From the NCBI GenBank assembly GCA_963797765.1, contig CAWCQU010000004.1, forward strand, positions 434,001-498,000: DNA of 64,000 nt. Reading direction: 5' to 3'. This DNA is from JBGPTK01 sp963797765 (lineage in GTDB: Bacteria; Acidobacteriota; Terriglobia; Acidiferrales; UBA7541). The stretch's first letter is position 1. Each line of letters opens with the position of its first letter. The position numbers and the translations under genes were made by a program. Below the pieces are notes generated by a model. The model saw only the letters and a program-made list of their open reading frames with translations, was not told the origin of the DNA and searched no databases. Of the stretch, positions 9,851-16,996 are shown in pieces.

Positions 9851-11409
9851 TTCGTTTCGCCGGGCGCCGCCGGCTCGGATTGCTCCGGAGCCTCCGGGCG
9901 CAGCAGGGGAAACAAAATTACTTCACGGATGGAATGCGAATCAGTGAAGAGCATGGTCAGGCGGTCGATCCCGATCCCTTCACCGGCGGTGGGAGGCATG
10001 CCGTGGGCGAGCGCTCGAATATAATCTTCGTCGAGTTGTTTGGGAACTTCCTCGCCGCCTCGTTTGATCTGTTCGCGGAATCTCCGCTCTTGTTCTTCGG
10101 GATCGTTCAATTCCGAGAAGGCATTTCCCAGCTCGAATCCGCCGGCGAAAAATTCAAAGCGCTCCGTCAAGGAGGGATCGTCTTGGCGCTGTTTCGAGAG
10201 CGGAGAAATCTCCACGGGAAAATCGTAGAGGATGGTGGGCTGAATTAAATGCTCCTCAGCGACCAGTTCAAAGAGTGTCCCCGTGATCGCGCCGCCGGAT
10301 GTCGAGTTCAAATCATCGACTTTGGTGCGGCCTGCCGGGGCGGCCCAAGCGTTGTAGCGCTCCGCAATCGCGCGCGGTCCATCCGTCCGCGCTAATTCTT
10401 CAAGGGTGGGAGGCTGACCCGCGGCAGCGGGCCAATAACGCACAATGGATTCGCGCATCGTCAAGCGCTGCCAGCGGCTGAAATCGAGTTCGTGCTGTCC
10501 GAAGCGCACGGTGGTGCTGCCGCAGACTTTTTTGGCAAGAGAGGCGAGCAGTTCCTCGGTCAGGTCCATCAGGTCATGATAATCGGCATAGGCCTGATAG
10601 AATTCCAGCATCGTAAACTCGGGATTATGCTGCGTCGAAATGCCTTCGTTGCGGAAATTGCGGTTGATTTCGTAAACCCGGTCGAGGCCGCCGACAATCA
10701 AACGCTTCAGGTACAGCTCGGGCGCGATGCGTAAATACAAATCGATATCCAGCGTATTGTGGTGCGTCACGAAGGGCCGCGCTGTTGCTCCGCCCGCGAT
10801 GGGATGCATCATCGGAGTTTCCACTTCGATGTAGCCGCGCTCGTCGAAAAACCGCCGGATCTCGCGAATCATCAGGGCGCGCTTCTGGAAAATCTCGCGC
10901 ACTCGCTCGTTTGAAATCAGGTCCACGTAGCGCTGGCGGTAACGAATTTCGACGTCGGAGAGTCCGTGCCATTTTTCCGGGAGCGGCAGCAGCGACTTGC
11001 TCAGTAATTCAAGGCGCTCCACCCACACCGTCAGCTCATTGGTCTTGGTGCGAAACAGGCGGCCTTCGACACCGATCACATCTCCCAGGTCGAGTAGCCG
11101 GAACAATTCGTAGCCGCCCTGGCCCACCACATCGAGCTTCACGTAGATTTGCAACCGCTGTCCCTGTCCGGCGATGTGCGCGAAACCGGCCTTGCCGTGT
11201 AAACGCATCGCTACCAATCGCCCGGCAATGCGTACTGGTGGCCGATCGGCCTCCAGCTCCGCGGTGGATTTCTCGCCGTAGCGGGAGATGGCGCCCGATG
11301 GGGTTTCGGTGAAATCAAACCTGTGTGGATAGGCCTTATGGCCCAGGGCCTCGATCTCAGACAGCTTTTTGCGCCGTTGGAGATACTGGTCGAGCGGTTC
11401 TAAGGGCAA
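9847..11409 (-). CDS. lysS: Lysyl-tRNA synthetase, class II
   Basis: This enzyme charges tRNA-Lys with lysine using ATP in the cytoplasm. The 520-aa protein has an N-terminal OB-fold anticodon-binding domain (about 55-150) and a class II catalytic core: motif 1 around FFDERGYIEVETPMM, motif 2 around RVYEINRNFRNEG, and motif 3 around GIGIDRLTML. The length is normal for LysS. The start is a TTG at 11409, about 8 nt downstream of GGAAGG; no better in-frame start is visible. A sigma-70 promoter lies at 11441-11470, and the gene overlaps the Lol permease gene by 4 bp. The short C-terminal tail (PEAPEQSEPAAPGETK) is a family-external extension. Confidence 0.96.
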   Translation of the reverse strand: MPLEPLDQYLQRRKKLSEIEALGHKAYPHRFDFTETPSGAISRYGEKSTAELEADRPPVRIAGRLVAMRLHGKAGFAHIAGQGQRLQIYVKLDVVGQGGYELFRLLDLGDVIGVEGRLFRTKTNELTVWVERLELLSKSLLPLPEKWHGLSDVEIRYRQRYVDLISNERVREIFQKRALMIREIRRFFDERGYIEVETPMMHPIAGGATARPFVTHHNTLDIDLYLRIAPELYLKRLIVGGLDRVYEINRNFRNEGISTQHNPEFTMLEFYQAYADYHDLMDLTEELLASLAKKVCGSTTVRFGQHELDFSRWQRLTMRESIVRYWPAAAGQPPTLEELARTDGPRAIAERYNAWAAPAGRTKVDDLNSTSGGAITGTLFELVAEEHLIQPTILYDFPVEISPLSKQRQDDPSLTERFEFFAGGFELGNAFSELNDPEEQERRFREQIKRGGEEVPKQLDEDYIRALAHGMPPTAGEGIGIDRLTMLFTDSHSIREVILFPLLRPEAPEQSEPAAPGETK

Positions 11410-11440
11410 GCGGAAGTCCTTCCTTGTTAATTCGTTTGGC

Positions 11441-11470
11441 AGTATAGCGAGCGCTTTCCACGACCGTCAA
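11441..11470 (-). promoter_or_regulatory. Sigma-70 promoter of lysS
   Basis: On the minus strand, TTGACG (11470-11465) and TATACT (11446-11441) are separated by 18 bp, close to the housekeeping consensus. The predicted transcription start would be about 25 nt upstream of the lysS TTG start. Confidence 0.7.
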
Positions 11471-11543
11471 GGAATCCACCTAATGAATTCCTACCCTTGA
11501 TAGTGGGATTTGTTGTAATCTCACTTCCTTTCGGAGCCCAGCG

Positions 11544-12242
11544 ATGCGACAGGATAAACCGCCGGTCACCCGGCGCCGATCGGTGAAAGAAGACTGGATT
11601 TCCTGGCTTCCACCAAAAAAACTCACAATGTTTCAGACGGTAATCCGTCCGTGTGAAACCGCCTACACGATGCTGAGCATCACCCTGAATGAAGCCATTT
11701 CCTTGCAGAGCCAAGGCAGCCTGGTGCGCGCGAACCTATTGATTGTTAACTCGCGGATTTTGCTGGACCGGATGACGGCTCCTCTGCTGGCTTTGCTTGC
11801 CGGCATGAATTCTCACGGCCGCCACTTCGGCACGCTTTCCTCGGTGGCCGCGCTGAACCCGGAATTTTACCGGAGCGAGACAGGACAACGGGCCGCTTCC
11901 TGGAATGCTCTTCTTTCCCACGTCCTGCTGAATGACCGTTCCCGGCTGTTTCACAAACTCTGCGCGTTAAGCAATATCGTGGAAGAGCTTGCCGGGGAAT
12001 ACCACGAGTCTGCCGGGAGGATCGTCGAGGCGCCGTTGATAAAGGCGGAGGAATCGTGGCAGAATGTCGAAATTCTCCACTACGATTTGAATACCTGTTT
12101 ACGTGAAGCGATCGTGGTACTGAAGTCGTTCCTCTGCGCGATGCCGGAGAGCGAACTCGCCGCTCTTGAAATCGAGTTTGCGCGACCGGTTCCGATACCC
12201 GTGCGCGACGCCCGGCCCAGGGTGGTACGAGCTTCTTCGTAG
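11544..12242 (+). CDS. Hypothetical protein, helical, no recognised domain
   Basis: I do not recognise this 232-aa protein. It has no signal peptide or clear TM segment and looks mostly alpha-helical (SITLNEAISLQSQGSL and ALLAGMNSHG regions), ending in an Arg/Pro-rich tail. The start is ATG at 11544, with GGAG about 9 nt upstream. It is divergent from lysS and lies about 170 bp before the ECF sigma gene, without obvious coupling. The codon pattern matches its neighbours, so it is probably a real gene restricted to a related group. Confidence 0.6.
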   Translation: MRQDKPPVTRRRSVKEDWISWLPPKKLTMFQTVIRPCETAYTMLSITLNEAISLQSQGSLVRANLLIVNSRILLDRMTAPLLALLAGMNSHGRHFGTLSSVAALNPEFYRSETGQRAASWNALLSHVLLNDRSRLFHKLCALSNIVEELAGEYHESAGRIVEAPLIKAEESWQNVEILHYDLNTCLREAIVVLKSFLCAMPESELAALEIEFARPVPIPVRDARPRVVRASS

Positions 12243-12408
12243 ACGTGCGGGGCAATTCCGAAGAAAATAGATTCCGTTTATCCGGCCTCCGGCAATGCCA
12301 GGCGACTTGCAAACGTCCGGCCTGTTTGAGCGTGCTGGGACGGAACGGCAAGTACAACTTCTGGAGCGAGGGGCGCATCGGAACTACTGAAGCGTCCCGA
12401 TTGGGATA

Positions 12409-13053
12409 GTGGCCCGAACGAGACGAGAGGAAACGGGAGAGCTGCCGGAGGCAGAAGCGATCCGGCTGGCCCAGCACGGCGACCCAGCGGCGTTCGAACG
12501 AATCTATCAATTACACAGCCGCCGAATTTATTCGCTGTGCCTGCGCATGGTCAGCAACACCGCCGAGGCAGAGGACCTGACGCAAGAAGCGTTTCTGCAA
12601 CTCTTCCGGAAAATCGCCACGTTTCGGGGTGAATCAGCTTTTTCCACCTGGCTTCACCGGTTGGCCGTAAATGTGGTGTTGATGCGCCTGCGCAAGAAAA
12701 AGGTGTTGGAATCTTCCTTGGAGGAAGTGACCGAACCGGATGAGGAAAGTGGCGGTCCGCGGCGGGATTTTGGCGGGCCGGATTTGCGGTTGAATGGATC
12801 GATCGACCGGGTGAATTTGCAGCGAGCGATCGAGGAACTGCCTCCGGGATACAAGCAGGTGTTCGTGCTGCACGACATGCAAGGCTACGAGCACAACGAG
12901 ATCGCAGATATTATGAGTTGTTCGATTGGTAACTCGAAATCGCAGCTTCACAAAGCACGCATGCGGCTGCGCGAGTTATTGCACGAAACCCAGCGGGACC
13001 AGGCCCGATCCGCACGACAGGCCGCCGCGGGCGAACTATCGGGTGAGGAATAA
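12409..13053 (+). CDS. ECF RNA polymerase sigma factor
   Basis: This 214-aa extracytoplasmic-function sigma-70 protein directs RNA polymerase to a small stress regulon. Region 2 spans about 30-95 (AFERIYQLHSRRIYSLCLRM, then AEDLTQEAFLQLFRK and STWLHRLAVN). An acidic linker leads to region 4 at about 140-190 (IEELPPGYKQVFVLHDMQGY and a helix-turn-helix around HNEIADIMSCSIGNSKSQLH). The start is GTG at 12409 and the upstream ribosome site is weak. A cognate zinc-finger anti-sigma gene begins 6 bp after the stop and a DUF4097 gene overlaps that, giving a compact three-gene operon. It resembles the ECF/anti-sigma group common in Acidobacteriota. Confidence 0.93.
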   Translation: MARTRREETGELPEAEAIRLAQHGDPAAFERIYQLHSRRIYSLCLRMVSNTAEAEDLTQEAFLQLFRKIATFRGESAFSTWLHRLAVNVVLMRLRKKKVLESSLEEVTEPDEESGGPRRDFGGPDLRLNGSIDRVNLQRAIEELPPGYKQVFVLHDMQGYEHNEIADIMSCSIGNSKSQLHKARMRLRELLHETQRDQARSARQAAAGELSGEE

Positions 13054-13059
13054 AGGAAA

Positions 13060-13710
13060 ATGGCTACGATCGGTTGTAATCAATTTATGGAATTGACCGC
13101 GCCCTGGCTGGAAGGCGAACACCTTCCGGAGGCGGCGGCCCACTTGCGCGGGTGTCCTCAATGCCGTTCGGTTGTGACCGACCTGGAAGCGATCCGGGCG
13201 GCGGCTGCCCATCTGGCGACGGAGGAAGTGGAACCGCCGGCGCGCGTGTGGCTGAATTTGCGCGAGCGGCTGGAAAACGAAGGATTGATCCGCCAGCCGG
13301 GATGGAGGGAACGGCTGGCCACAATCTTTTCGACGGTGCCGCGTCCGGCGATTGCAGGCGCTTTCCTTGGACTTTTCCTGGTGGCCGGGCTGTTGCTCGG
13401 GTATCAGAGCGATATGACGGCGAATCAAGATGCCTGGCTCAGCCGGACGCAGACTTCGGCATCCTCGCTGGGCTCGCAATTGGATGCCGCCGAGAAGGGA
13501 GCCGTTTCCTCCATCCGCGAACGCAACCCGATGGTGACTGCTTCCCTGAACCAGAACCTGGCCATCGTTGACAATATGATTGCGATGTGTGAAAAAAGCG
13601 TTCGCGAGGCTCCTCAGGACGAGATGACTCGCGACTTTCTCTACCAGGCTTATCAGCAAAAAGCGGATTTACTGGCTACCATGACGGAACGTGGGGTGAA
13701 CGCACAATGA
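13060..13710 (+). CDS. Anti-sigma factor with zinc-finger (ZAS) domain
   Basis: This is a 216-aa membrane-bound anti-sigma factor likely to sequester the sigma factor encoded 6 bp upstream. The N-terminal ZAS-type motif is Cys-6 followed by H-L-R-G-C-P-Q-C (HxxxCxxC) near residues 28-35. One TM segment spans about 103-122 (AIAGAFLGLFLVAGLLLGY), leaving a periplasmic C-terminal domain of about 90 aa rich in helix-forming residues. AAGGAAA lies just before the ATG. The stop overlaps the start of the DUF4097 gene (ATGA). The inferred signal is an envelope perturbation sensed by the C-terminal part. Confidence 0.88.
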   Translation: MATIGCNQFMELTAPWLEGEHLPEAAAHLRGCPQCRSVVTDLEAIRAAAAHLATEEVEPPARVWLNLRERLENEGLIRQPGWRERLATIFSTVPRPAIAGAFLGLFLVAGLLLGYQSDMTANQDAWLSRTQTSASSLGSQLDAAEKGAVSSIRERNPMVTASLNQNLAIVDNMIAMCEKSVREAPQDEMTRDFLYQAYQQKADLLATMTERGVNAQ

Positions 13711-14582
13711 TGCTCGTACGCGGCCTTTCCCGATCTTCGGCTCCCAGGGCCGCTTATGTGCTGGCCGGGGTTATCTTCCTGGCCACGCCCGCGCTCGCGC
13801 ATCACCTGGAAAAGCACTTTCCGGTTGTCGCCCATCCCATCGTCACCATTCATAATCCGAGCGGGACGATTACCGTGAAATCCTGGCCCAAGCAGGAAAT
13901 CGCAGTCAGCGCCGACCATTTGAGCGACAAAGTGGAAGTGGAAGCGGAGCAAGATGGAAACCGGGTGGACCTGATTACCCGCGTGACTTCTGAGAACTGC
14001 AGTCCTGCGGACCTGGAAGCCAATTACGAAGTGACCGTGCCGGAAGATGCCGAATTGCAAATCCATAATGATTCCGGAGCCGTGGCCGTCACCGATGTGC
14101 TGGGCGATATGGCCGTGGATACGGTGGCTGCAGGCATTCAACTGGAAGATACGGCGGGCTACTTGACCGTGAAAACCGTCGGAGGCTCGTTCGATTGCTT
14201 CCGATGTGGCGGCCGCATTGAGGCCCAATCCATCAGCGGAAATCTTCGCATTTTTGAGAATCGCAGTTCCAACGTGCGATTTCAGACGTCCACGGGAAAC
14301 ATCCGCTTCGAAGGTGATTTCCTTCCCAGCGGTACGTATTTGCTGAAGAATTACAGCGGCACGATTGAAGTTCGTTTCTCTCCGCAAGATTCCTTCGACC
14401 TGCACGCCACTTCGCTCTATGGAAAAGTGATCAACGAAGCCAATCCCCTGAAACCGCCGGCGCATCCCACGCGCCAATCTCCACCGTTTGCCAAGAGCTT
14501 GCTGGGCACATTCAACGCGGGCCGCGCCAAGGTGGAGATGACTTCATTCAGTGGTATAATCAGCATTCGCAAGCGTGATTAA
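13707..14582 (+). CDS. DUF4097-family putative adhesin, exported
   Basis: This 291-aa exported protein has a signal peptide (VLAGVIFLATPALAHH) followed by a DUF4097-like beta-solenoid with repeated strand-turn units: TIHNPSGTITVKSW, QIHNDSGAVAVTDV, TVGGSFDCFRCGG, SISGNLRIFENRS and TSTGNIRFEGDF. DUF4097 proteins are often encoded with ECF sigma/anti-sigma pairs; their molecular role is not established. It is translationally coupled (4-bp overlap) to the anti-sigma gene, so it may be a target or part of the envelope-stress sensing path. Two homologues occur in the second sigma module at 21-23 kb. Confidence 0.82.
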   Translation: MMLVRGLSRSSAPRAAYVLAGVIFLATPALAHHLEKHFPVVAHPIVTIHNPSGTITVKSWPKQEIAVSADHLSDKVEVEAEQDGNRVDLITRVTSENCSPADLEANYEVTVPEDAELQIHNDSGAVAVTDVLGDMAVDTVAAGIQLEDTAGYLTVKTVGGSFDCFRCGGRIEAQSISGNLRIFENRSSNVRFQTSTGNIRFEGDFLPSGTYLLKNYSGTIEVRFSPQDSFDLHATSLYGKVINEANPLKPPAHPTRQSPPFAKSLLGTFNAGRAKVEMTSFSGIISIRKRD

Positions 14583-14609
14583 CGCTGCAATCCCGCGGAT
14601 GAATTCTTT

Positions 14610-15170
14610 TTGACACCGATGCCGCCTTCCGGCGAGACGCGCAATCCCAAAATTCTCTGCCTGATTGGATTCATGGGCTCCGGCAAGAGCACTGTCGCGC
14701 GCCTGCTGGCCCGCCAGATCGGCTGGTATGCCGTGGATCTGGACCGCGAGATCGTGGAGCGCGCCGGCATGGCCATTCCCGAAATTTTTAAGCGCCACGG
14801 CGAGCCTGCCTTTCGCGATCTGGAATACGCAGAGTTGGGGCGCGTTCTAGGCGAATCCATGGAACAAGGAAAGCGCCTGATTCTTTCGCTGGGCGGCGGC
14901 ACGACCGCGCAGCCGCGCAGCCTGGAACGCCTCCGCGAAAATAATTGCACCCTGATCTGGCTACATTGTCCGGTGGAAGAACTGCTAAGGCGATGCGCGC
15001 GCATCACCGACCGGCCGCTTTTTCGCGACGCGGATAGCTTTCGTAAACTGTACGAAGAAAGGCAACCCTCCTACGAACTGGCGGATTACCGCATCGAAAG
15101 CGCAGTGGAGCCGCTGCGAGTGGTGGAGCAAATCCTGAATCTCGGAATCCATGAACGGGTGCCGGCATGA
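14610..15170 (+). CDS. aroK: Shikimate kinase
   Basis: This enzyme phosphorylates shikimate at the 3-OH with ATP, the fifth step towards chorismate. The 186-aa product has Walker A GFMGSGKS (about 21-28), the DxD-type D-L-D-R-E motif, F-R-D-L-E for shikimate binding, the G-G-G-T loop, a lid arginine in DRPLF, and an adenine-loop R-x-P-S-Y. The start is TTG at 14610; an in-frame ATG at 14619 would shorten it by 3 residues. It lies 27 bp after the DUF4097 stop, and its own stop overlaps the next gene. It probably rides on the upstream operon. Confidence 0.95.
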   Translation: MTPMPPSGETRNPKILCLIGFMGSGKSTVARLLARQIGWYAVDLDREIVERAGMAIPEIFKRHGEPAFRDLEYAELGRVLGESMEQGKRLILSLGGGTTAQPRSLERLRENNCTLIWLHCPVEELLRRCARITDRPLFRDADSFRKLYEERQPSYELADYRIESAVEPLRVVEQILNLGIHERVPA

Positions 15171-15919
15171 AAATTCCAAAACAGTTTCGAGCTTTGGCCG
15201 CTCTTGCATTCCTTGTTGGGCTGGCTGCAAATCTTGCCGCGGGCGCGCATACTCCGCGGAACGCCGCGTCGCCGCTGGCCGCGCGCGCCGGCGGACAATT
15301 GAATTCGGGTTCCATCCTGGCTGAAGACAAGGGAAAGTTTCGTGTGCTGGTGGGCGGCGCGCCGGCCGGGCAGGAACAGTTCTCGATTGCGCCGGATGGC
15401 GTCAACTGGATCGCCCGCGGCAATGCCGAGGTGCAGGCGCCCAATGCTCCGTCCACGCGCGTTACCGGGACGCTTACGCTGAAGCCCGATGGCACTCCCG
15501 TGAAATACGAATGGACTACACAAGGCGCGAAGAAAGCTTCTGCGACAGTGGATTTTGCCGGCGGCGTGGCCACCATCGAACTTCGCATCGAGGGTCAGAA
15601 GCCTTTTACTCAGCAGTTTTTTTTCCCTTCAGCCCGCATTCTGGTGCTCGATAATAATCTTTTTCACCAGTACGCGATTGTGGCGCGCCTTTACGACTGG
15701 CAGAAAAAAGGGGAGCAGAGTTTTGCCGTACTGGTTCCGCAGACCATGACGCCGGGCGCCGTGAAAGTGGAAGCGCTGGGCGCGCAGGCGGTGGATGGAA
15801 AACAATTGGAACTGCTGCGCGTGAAAACCGAAGACCTGGAAGTGAATCTTTATCTGGATAATCTACGCCTGGTCCGCATTGCCGTTCCCGCTTCAAGCGC
15901 CGAAGTGGTCCGGGAATAA
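15167..15919 (+). CDS. Exported hypothetical protein, beta-rich
   Basis: This is a 250-aa protein with a signal peptide (ALAALAFLVGLAANLAAGAH) and a beta-rich mature part. It contains a KGKFRVLVGGAPAGQEQFS block near the N terminus and ends in LYLDNLRLVRIAVPASSAEV. It looks like a lipocalin/outer-membrane-lipid-handling type sheet protein, but I cannot assign a family. The ATG overlaps the aroK stop (ATGA), so expression is coupled to aroK, although no functional link to the shikimate pathway is apparent. Confidence 0.75.
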   Translation: MKIPKQFRALAALAFLVGLAANLAAGAHTPRNAASPLAARAGGQLNSGSILAEDKGKFRVLVGGAPAGQEQFSIAPDGVNWIARGNAEVQAPNAPSTRVTGTLTLKPDGTPVKYEWTTQGAKKASATVDFAGGVATIELRIEGQKPFTQQFFFPSARILVLDNNLFHQYAIVARLYDWQKKGEQSFAVLVPQTMTPGAVKVEALGAQAVDGKQLELLRVKTEDLEVNLYLDNLRLVRIAVPASSAEVVRE

Positions 15920-16023
15920 TCCGCCGCGAAACAAGAATTCCCACACAGAAATGCATTTTCGAATGATTACCGATCCTGATGGCCCATTTCTTTGAGGGAT
16001 CCAGTAGCCGCAAGGGGCACGAC

Positions 16024-16812
16024 ATGGCAATTCCGTATTACCACGTTGATGCATTCACGGGTGAGCTGTTTGCGGGTAACCCGGCGGGGGTTTGCATCCT
16101 TTCCGCGTTTCTCGCGGATAGTATCCTGCAGAAAATTGCGGTTGAGAACAGGCACAGCAACACCGCCTTTGTTGTTCCTCGAGCGGATGGTGATTTCGAC
16201 TTGCGCTGGTTTACACCCAAACTCGAGGACGACCTGTGCGGGCACGCGACCTTGGCAGCCGCCTATGTGCTCGCGCTGCGGAAGCACAACGTGTGGCCGG
16301 TTCGCTTCCACACCCGCAGCGGAATTTTAACCGTCGCCCGGGACGGAGACAGCCTTGAAATGGACTTTCCCGCCATGCCACCTCAACCCTGTGAGACGCC
16401 AGTCGGCCTTTTACCAGCTCTGGGTTTGAAAACGGCGCTGGTAACGAAATCGCGCGATTACCTTGTGGTGGTGGATCAGGCTGAGCAAGTGCGAGCGCTC
16501 TCTCCCGATTTTGCCGCTCTTGCCAAGCTGGACATCGGCCTCGCCGGAGCGATTGTTACCGCTCCCGCCGAGGGTGACGTGGATTACGTCTGCCGATTTT
16601 TTGCACCTTCGATCGGCATCGCTGAGGACCCTGCAACCGGTTCGATACACTGCACGCTGGCTCCATATTGGGCGGCGAGGCTGGGTAAGGACACGTTGCG
16701 TGCCCAACAACTCAGTGCCCGCGTTGGATCCATGCAGTGCACAATCGGCGGCGATCGCGTGAAGATCGCCGGCAGGGCGCGCTTGTACCTTCACGGCACG
16801 CTCGAACTCTAA
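16024..16812 (+). CDS. PhzF-family isomerase/epimerase-like protein
   Basis: This 262-aa protein is of the PhzF fold (two diaminopimelate-epimerase-like halves). The family start is MAIPYYHVDAFTGELFAGNP, so I placed the start at the ATG at 16024 with AAGGGG about 7 nt upstream; an in-frame ATG at 15979 would add a non-family extension. The conserved acid in AVENRHSNTAFV corresponds to the catalytic Glu of PhzF, and the second-half signature EDPATGSIHCTL is present. Substrates of most members are unknown. No other phenazine genes are nearby, so phenazine synthesis is not implied. Confidence 0.9.
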   Translation: MAIPYYHVDAFTGELFAGNPAGVCILSAFLADSILQKIAVENRHSNTAFVVPRADGDFDLRWFTPKLEDDLCGHATLAAAYVLALRKHNVWPVRFHTRSGILTVARDGDSLEMDFPAMPPQPCETPVGLLPALGLKTALVTKSRDYLVVVDQAEQVRALSPDFAALAKLDIGLAGAIVTAPAEGDVDYVCRFFAPSIGIAEDPATGSIHCTLAPYWAARLGKDTLRAQQLSARVGSMQCTIGGDRVKIAGRARLYLHGTLEL

Positions 16813-16996
16813 AGCCTCTGCCTCCAGAGCGAGAACCTGACACCCATTCCTGTCAACGAATTCGCGGCCATCTGCCTTTAAAGAGGCGACGAGGTTTTGG
16901 CGGCGGCCGGAAGACAGCACAGAAGTCCAAAAGTGTCACTCTATTATTCAATACTCGAGAGCGGCCGCAAATACCTTCTGAACTTCGCGGCGTGCG

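Noticed and set aside
12634..12951. Two open frames antisense to the ECF sigma gene
   Set aside because: Shadows of sigma regions 2 to 4.
15979..16812. Longer PhzF start at 15979
   Set aside because: Adds 15 residues absent from the family; the ATG at 16024 has a better ribosome site and family start.
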